This document shows positions 58,098-64,000 of a stretch of DNA of 64,000 bases, piece by piece. Every line of letters starts with the position of its first letter. The first letter of the stretch is position 1. The notes under the pieces are model-generated. The model searched no databases. It was not told the origin of the DNA and saw only the letters and a list, made by a program, of their open reading frames with translations. The position numbers and the translations under genes are program-made. The DNA is from Euleptes europaea (Eukaryota; Chordata; Lepidosauria; Squamata; Sphaerodactylidae). The DNA is taken from contig NC_079312.1 of assembly GCF_029931775.1 (NCBI RefSeq), positions 14,019,821 to 14,083,820 of the forward strand. The letters run 5' to 3'.

Positions 58098-61000
58098 CTG
58101 GAGGAACAAACAAGAGTCACATGTCCTATTCTGGACAATTTCCCCAACACACAATCAAATAAGAAACCTAGGAGGAAGGTGTAAAAGTAGAGTGCGCCTC
58201 TGAACATGTGCAGCCTGTCATTCTCTTAACATTGTTGGAGTTGAATCAGGGGGATCTGGATTCAAATCTCATGACTGGCCATGAAGCTCGCTGGCTGATT
58301 TTGTGTGTCAGTGGGGGTTACAGCACTTGTATTCCCAGCGATGTATTAAGAGTTTGAAAACATTATAAAAAATACTGTTCGCACTTTGTTTGGCCCCTTT
58401 AGCTGCGAAGACGTTTTCCAACCATTTATAAGCTGTAGTATCCAAAAACCCTTTTAAAGCGATGGGGGTTACCGCACTTTGTATTCCCAGCGATGTATTA
58501 AGAGTTTGAAAATGTTATAAAAAATATCGCTTTAAAAGGGTTTTTGGATACCACGGCTTATAAATGGTTGGAAGACGTCTTCACAGCTAAAGGGGCCAAA
58601 CAAAGTGCGAACAGTTTTTTTTATAACGTTTTCAAACTCCTAATACATTGCTGGGAATACAAGTGCGGTAACCCATGATGTTTTTTATAACATTTTCAAA
58701 CTCTTAATACATCGCTGGGAATACGAAGTGCGGTAATCCCCATTCTCTCTCAATGTAGCCTACTTCACACTGTTGTTGTGAGGATTAAATGGGAATCACT
58801 CTCTGACAGGATACTCTGAACTCCTCGGAAACAAGGTAGGATATGAAGGTAGCCACTTAAAATTGAGCTGTGGCTCTTTCTTCACCAGGCTCAGGGCCTT
58901 CCAGAGCAAATAAGATCACCCATCTGTGTATCATGTAATGTACAGACTCATGCAACCTCAATCTACATTAGGGCCATGCAGGGGGGGAATACAATATTTT
59001 AAACCCTTCAGTGTTCACTCAGTTTCTCTAATTGAAAGGTTGTGCTGAACCAGGCTCTCCACTTTGATAGTATTTTAACATATTGTCAGCACAGCCAGGA
59101 AACAAGTTTTGAACCAAAAACTGAGCACAGATTGTAAAGCTAAACCCCTCTCCCTTTTCTGCAGAGCCCAGAAGCAAACTGAGGCTGCATCAGCCTGCAA
59201 TTGGCATTTTTATAAACTAACAGATATGTGCCTTTTTTTCATGCCCATAGTCTTCTTCTCTTTCAGGATTCAGTTTATCTCAGATTCTTCATCACTATCA
59301 CAATTTTACTCCCTACACCCTCCATTTTCTCTGCAGGTTCTCTCCTCTCAAGATCTCATGACTGCTTTGTTCACTCAGAACCAACAGGAATTTTGTAAGC
59401 AGTCTTCACGTAACGCAGGAATCAGAGAACAGGAAGTCCTCTTGAACACCTGGCTCTTGCACCAAGTGAACCAGAGAGCGCAGGAATGAGGGGACACCGT
59501 TTTAGAAGCGAGCCCTCACCTAGCGAGGTGCCCATCTTCTTCACCTGTACAGGAAAGGTGCCTTGACCAGGAAGGGGGGAACAAATAAAGAGACATAATG
59601 TGGGTGCGGGCATGAATGTGTACAATGGCCAGAGAAAAAAGTATGCATTCGGAGCCTAGTTCTCCCCACTTGCCAGTTTCCATCAGACCACAAAAGGGAA
59701 GGGAAGGCCTCTGTTACCAACCACAAGAAAATAGGTCCCAGCACAGTTCTGCCACTTTTTTGCCCAACCTACATGAACAAGGAGGGAAGATCAGCCTGGC
59801 CCAATTGGACATAAATTGTCTCAAACAGATCTCCCTCCCCTGCCTTCTCCCTCCACTTCCCCTTTCCCTCACGTTTCGTCTTTTCATTTTACAAGCCTGA
59901 AGGCAGGGACCCCGTCTCTCTTTATTGACGAGACTGGCTTTGGCCGACGCTAGGCTGAAAAGCAGGCTACAACTACAACGAACAAACCAAAACACATCTT
60001 TGTGGGAGCCTGAACTATTCCCACCCCACCTGTGAGAAACAGGCAGGGGCTGTGTGCTTCATTGCAGAATTCTGTTGTTAATTATACACCAGAGTGCTGA
60101 TTCACGTTTCACACTGCTTTCATTGTTGTTCAGAGCCTGCTAACTAACAGCAACTGCGAGAGTCTTCAGTCAAGACTCCACACAGCTTACTGGAAGCCTC
60201 GAAAAATGGGGGGGGGGATGCTCGCAATGAATATTTACTTCCGCCGGGAAATTTGGCCAAAAAAACACACACCCTCGACCAAAGTCAGCCATTGCTCTTG
60301 AAGAGCAGGGCAACTTGGATTTGCAGTGGATGTTACGCTGAAGCCCTGCAGCCTGGCTGTATTTATGGGGAGAATAAAATTTTATGGCGGTAACCACAGC
60401 AACGGGGGAAGGACTGCATTGCCGGGAGAAGCTGTGAAAACTCGCTGCCCTCGGCTTGTACTCGAACAAACCCAGTTTTTATGCTTTGAGTTGTGTGGCC
60501 TTCCTACGTCCCAGCTCCCGTGCATGTTTATTCACTCTACTCAGTGAGTTTTACTCCCAGGTAAGAGTGCACTGGATTGCATCTGGAGGTGTCTGCGGGA
60601 CTGCACAAGAAAGATATGGAGGTAACACCTCCCGCCTCTTTTTTGTCGGTCTTCTTCCATCCCTGAAATCTGCGGTTCAGAGGTAGACTGCTATTAAAGC
60701 TGGAGGTTCCATAGCTGTCATGGCTGTCATGTACTTTTCCCACCCCAAAAGCATGAATTCTTGGATCACCAAAGCAAACCAATGATGGAGTTAAGATAAA
60801 ACTGCCTAGAAATTCACTCATGTTCCCTTAACATCTGTGCAGTATAACCATTTTATAGACATTAGCAATGCTCACTTACCAAAGTGCCCCTCCATAGCCT
60901 GTCTTCAGAGATATACTGCCTAAGAACATGGAGGCTCCATTCAATTTTCAGGCCTCACAGCCCTTAATGGACTACTACACTATGAGTTTGACTAAGCCCC

Positions 61001-63478
61001 TTTTAAAGCCATATATGCCAATGGCCGTCACGGCAACCGGTGGCAGGGAGTTCCGCAAGTTAATTATGCATTGTGGGAAGAAGTACTTCCTTTTCTCTCT
61101 CCTGAATCTACAGCTCACAAATTTCATTTGGTGCCCCCAAGGTTTAGCATTACAGGAGAGGGTGAATAATCCCTCTCTCTGTTCACTTTTTCCTGCACTA
61201 AAAGAAATTTTATAAACCGCTATCATTTCCCTCTTTTGATTGTCTTTTTTTCTAAATTACCTTGGTAATTACATGGGCTATCACCTAAACGTCATCTCTG
61301 TGGTGAAAGTACACAGAAATAAGTTCAGGTCATGAACAGATACAAGGCATGCTTAATTATGAAGCTCAGCGAGTGACCTGGGGCCTTGTCACTACCGACG
61401 CGATCACATCACTTCTGATTTACACCTGGAAGCACCGCATTGCAATGAGCCTTTTACCACTCAACTGGGAGTTTGAGTGGTAAAACTGGGAGTTTGAGTG
61501 GTAAAACTGGGAGTTTGAGTGGTAAAACTGGGAGTTTGAGTGGTAAAAGGCCTGTTGCGATGTGGCGCTTCTGAGTGTAAACCAGAAGTGATGTGATTGC
61601 ATCAGTGCGGCCACGCGCACACGCGATTCTTGCTTCCAAGCCGGGCACTGGATTGGCGGGCAACTGCCCACCAATCTAAGCGACATGGCAACCCTACTGT
61701 GTTGCACTCATATACCAATCTGCCTCTTGAGAGGAAATGTTCAAGAAGCCTACCCAACCAATGACCTTGGATCATCCTAGGATATGCATGCCATACCTCT
61801 TCAAATCAATAAATCCCACCAAGTAAAGTAGAAGTCTAAGGGACAAACTAGATATCAGGCCGTCCACGGGTCCAACTTGTAGACAATACCATTTTTAAGT
61901 GATTTTAAAAATGATGTAAGGGCCTGAACCTGATCAGGCTCACAGCGGGGCAGGCTGAGGTGCTCTTATCTAAACCCCCTTGTACCTTTTCAAGAGCCTA
62001 AACGGACGCACCCCACCCCATACAACAGTATAAGGAGAATACAAGAGACTCCAAGAATACAGAAACTGATGGTCGTGGATCCTGGCCAATCATCTTCAAG
62101 CTTTGGAGACTGATGTCCCACCTCTAACCCAACTGGCAACACGAGGCTTGCTTATTTATTTATTTATTTATTTGTCTATCTATCTCTTTCTTTTTAAAAA
62201 ATACCACAGCATAGCCTTACCTGTGGACTTCTCAGCTCCTTCCCAGTCCGGCGTCGCATCCACATCAATCCATGTATCTGTTGGTGGAATCTCATCGCCC
62301 TCGGCAGGATTCACAGCCACCCCCTCCCAAGAATTCGGCACCTAAAACAGTAGTGGGAAATCCCAATTAAGTGGGATGGAACGAGTTTTGGTTTTCCTCC
62401 CTAGAGGGGTGGATTCCTACAATCAGCTGATTCCCCACAGACATTTTTGTCCCCCACTGTTCCTTTTCTGTCTCTACTGTTGCCCGGATTTGCTGTAAAA
62501 ACCCTGATGGAAGATACTGTGGTGGCAACGCAGCATGCCAGACATAACCTCCTGGATTTTCATCACTCCAAGGATGTAAAAATTGGGGAATCAAAGATTG
62601 TCTGACTCCAGCTTCAGTCTCTTTGAAGGAAACTTGGACCCCTTTGAAATATCAGTATCAAAACCTCTTACCTCCTCTTTCAGCTTAACAACTTCTTTCT
62701 GCTTCAACAGAAATTCTTCTGCCAGGGCCACCGCCTGGATGCAGGTCTCTGGGCCGCATCCCCTAACCCAGCTCTGCATTTCCTGGGGCAGGACAGTCAG
62801 GAACTGCTCAAGGATCAGCAGCTCCAAGATCTCCTCCTTTGAGTGCCTCTCCGCTTTCAGCCACTGACGGCAAAGTTGCTGAAGTCTACTATAAACCGCT
62901 CTGGGCCCCTCTGATTCTTGGTAGCAGAGCTGTCTGAAGCGCTGACGCCGCTTCTCCCTTGCGATGGCCGCTGCTTGCAAGATGGCTGCCTTCACCTTCC
63001 CGTAGTCCTCTATGTCTCGGACGCTGAGGTTGCTGAAGGCCTGCTCGGCTTCTCCGCTGAGGGCCGGCAGGAGAAAGGTCACCCACTTTTCTTGAGGCCA
63101 TCGGCACGCCATCGCAACTTGCTCAAAGGAGGCCAGGAAAGCTTTCGCATCGTCCCACGGGGTGAGCTCTTCAGACATCAGTGGGGTCCCCCACCCTGTG
63201 TGAGGGACCTGCAGCGATCCCAAGAATTCCTGCCACTGGACTTCCCAGAGCTGTGGCTCCCCTTCTTCTGGTTCCATTTTAATATATGGTGTGGGGATTG
63301 TCTTCATCTCCCCAATGCTCCCTACGTGTATGATCTTTGGGGCTTTGGTTCCCTCCATCTCCGAACACAGCCTGAATGCCTCTAGATTCTCCTCCTCCTT
63401 CACCAGCAGAGGGAGCGCTCCTGCCCGTTCCTCCACAGACATGTTCACCTCCAAATCCACAATCAAGTTCTCCATCAA
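56923..63478 (-). CDS. Gene 3: SCAN domain C2H2 zinc-finger protein (three coding exons)
   Basis: Spliced coding region 63478-62672, 62341-62221, 58097-56923: 2103 bases, 700 residues, open throughout. Same plan as genes 1 and 2, with an imperfect first finger (CQCGKSF) and ten complete C2H2 fingers, the longest array of the three. The start chosen is [17 protein letters not shown], aligned with genes 1 and 2. An in-frame Met 21 codons upstream (63541, [10 protein letters not shown]) would add a Ser-rich lead but has no match in the paralogues. The frame ends [11 protein letters not shown] soon after the last finger, with decayed fingers beyond. Its 5' exon and promoter lie outside the window. 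As a SCAN protein it may dimerise with the other two, since their SCAN cores are very alike (inference). Confidence 0.88.
58235..58865 (+). mobile_element. MIR/CORE-like SINE split by a foldback element
   Basis: 58235-58312 (ggattcaaatctcatgactg) and 58742-58865 (cttcacactgttgttgtgag, ggatactctgaactcctcgg). Confidence 0.62.
58313..58741. mobile_element. Foldback element with a second copy of itself inside
   Basis: The outer ends ggggttacagcacttgtatt and aatacgaagtgcggtaatcc enclose an inner copy 58465-58674 (gggttaccgcactttgtatt to aatacaagtgcggtaaccc) in the opposite orientation. atg borders the inner copy on both sides (58462-58464, 58675-58677). The outer interior tttggcccctttagctgcga is answered by the inner gtcttcacagctaaaggggc. 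Confidence 0.8.
58866..61380. other. Gene 3 intron, largely unassigned
   Basis: About 2.5 kb without a repeat I recognise, unusual for this window. 60180-60560 has scattered CpG and words such as tttatggcggtaaccacagc and gcattgccgggagaagctgt; it could be an old regulatory or exon remnant. Nothing firm. Confidence 0.4.
61465..61548. repeat. 21-base minisatellite, four copies
   Basis: Unit ctgggagtttgagtggtaaa then a. It lies within a larger hairpin whose arms are tcacatcacttctgatttac and aaaccagaagtgatgtgat. Confidence 0.93.
62151..62173. repeat. (TTTA)n microsatellite
   Basis: About six units, in the gene 3 intron. Confidence 0.9.
62221..62341 (-). CDS. Gene 3 exon: linker
   Basis: 121 bases, acceptor actgttttag|GTGCCG and donor GTCCACAG|GTAAGGC. 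Reads [17 protein letters not shown], then [18 protein letters not shown] and KSTG. Same phase as genes 1 and 2. The WNL of the others is WID here. Confidence 0.85.
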
Positions 63479-63609
63479 AGACGTAAAACTCCAGGAAAGG
63501 GAAATTCTGGGGGACCCTCTGGGGCTGTTTCCTTGGGCCAAGCCCTTATTGTAGGTTACCCGCCTGCTACAGCCAATCCGGGTGTTTCCAAATGACTACG
63601 CAGGTTTCT
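62672..63609 (-). CDS. Gene 3 exon: ATG and SCAN domain
   Basis: From acceptor ctctttttgtag|AGAAACC to donor GAGGAG|GTAAGAG. The coding part from 63478 is 269 codons, phase 0. SCAN core [56 protein letters not shown]. Capsid-like part [32 protein letters not shown]. The end of the exon differs from genes 1 and 2 (KLKEE instead of RPKxQ), and the frame runs on 30 codons into the intron, so a read-through form is possible but unsupported. Confidence 0.9.
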
Positions 63610-63764
63610 CTACAAAAAGAGAAAGTCCAAGTTAATGAAGACACACACAAATGTGGAAGATCAAAGAAGGCAGAAACATCAGACTTAAGAGGAAATTCAA
63701 TGCCAGAAGGTCCCAGCTGGCCAAACTGGGGGGAGAGAGGGGGTCACACACTGGTATGGCACCA

Positions 63765-63900
63765 ACATCACTTCAAGGCACAGCCAGAAGTGATGACATG
63801 GGATGCTCTAGGATTTGGAAGAAAAAAAAACCTCCATGGTTTTTACCATAGAATTTTTGCAAATCCTAGAGCACCCCATAATGTCATTTTCAGTTTTTGC
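63765..63900. repeat. Snapback repeat
   Basis: gatgctctaggatttggaag and ccatggttttt are answered by taccatag and gcaaatcctagagca. Same kind as at 25365. Confidence 0.5.
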
Positions 63901-64000
63901 CAGAAATGGCATCAGCACCGGTGTACCAGCTCCCTGCCTCTTAAATGCTCCCTGAGGTTGCCAGTCATGGCCTGGCAATTCTAAAACCAGTGTTTGGGCT

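Overview
The window looks like nuclear DNA of a squamate reptile. It has BovB (RTE) and CR1 LINEs, tRNA-derived and 5S-derived SINEs, many hAT and foldback elements, introns with GT/AG borders, and three SCAN zinc-finger genes of the reptile type, whose SCAN exon also keeps the upstream half of a capsid-like fold. The species cannot be named from this sequence.

The host genes are a head-to-tail array of SCAN/C2H2 zinc-finger genes, all on the minus strand. Three are open end to end when spliced. Gene 1 has coding exons 12575-11766, 11530-11407 and 9211-8298 (615 residues). Gene 2 has 39832-39026, 38194-38074 and 35396-34063 (753 residues). Gene 3 has 63478-62672, 62341-62221 and 58097-56923 (700 residues). 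Each has an ATG/SCAN exon, a short linker exon of 121-124 bases, and one exon with all the fingers; exon phases agree in all three. A fourth unit between genes 1 and 2 is a relic: 5' exon (about 27.74-27.93 kb), linker exon (26.23-26.33 kb) and decayed finger exon (20.9-22.6 kb), with no SCAN exon found. A noncoding 5' exon with a conserved splice donor is seen for gene 1 (18979) and gene 2 (42992); gene 3's lies beyond the right edge. Gene 1's 5' exon sits in a GC-rich promoter with several GCGCATGC (NRF1-like) sites; gene 2's counterpart has lost them. The proteins are expected to be nuclear DNA-binding regulators that pair through SCAN.

Between the exons nearly everything is repeats. 0-8 kb: BovB, CR1, SINEs, hAT. 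13.5-14.0 kb: Penelope-like coding relic. 15.8-17.4 kb: one BovB copy split by a CR1, a SINE and a 630-bp hAT. 25.7-26.2 kb and 28.5-30.5 kb: nested insertions, including an 873-bp near-perfect palindrome with a hammerhead-ribozyme-like motif in each arm, read here as a Penelope-type terminal repeat pair. 36.3-37.9 kb: CR1 with an open 472-residue reverse transcriptase frame. 44.4-44.8 and 58.3-58.7 kb: a foldback family, once with an internal 63-bp tandem array and once inserted in itself. 45.4-50.8 kb: a young, whole-looking Ty1/copia LTR retrotransposon.

The points most worth a second look are the palindrome with two hammerhead-like motifs, two palindromic insertions at the same base of the same host repeat with 16-17 base duplications, the alternating two-type finger arrays, the promoter differences between paralogues, and a clean 26-base microinversion in a BovB copy.
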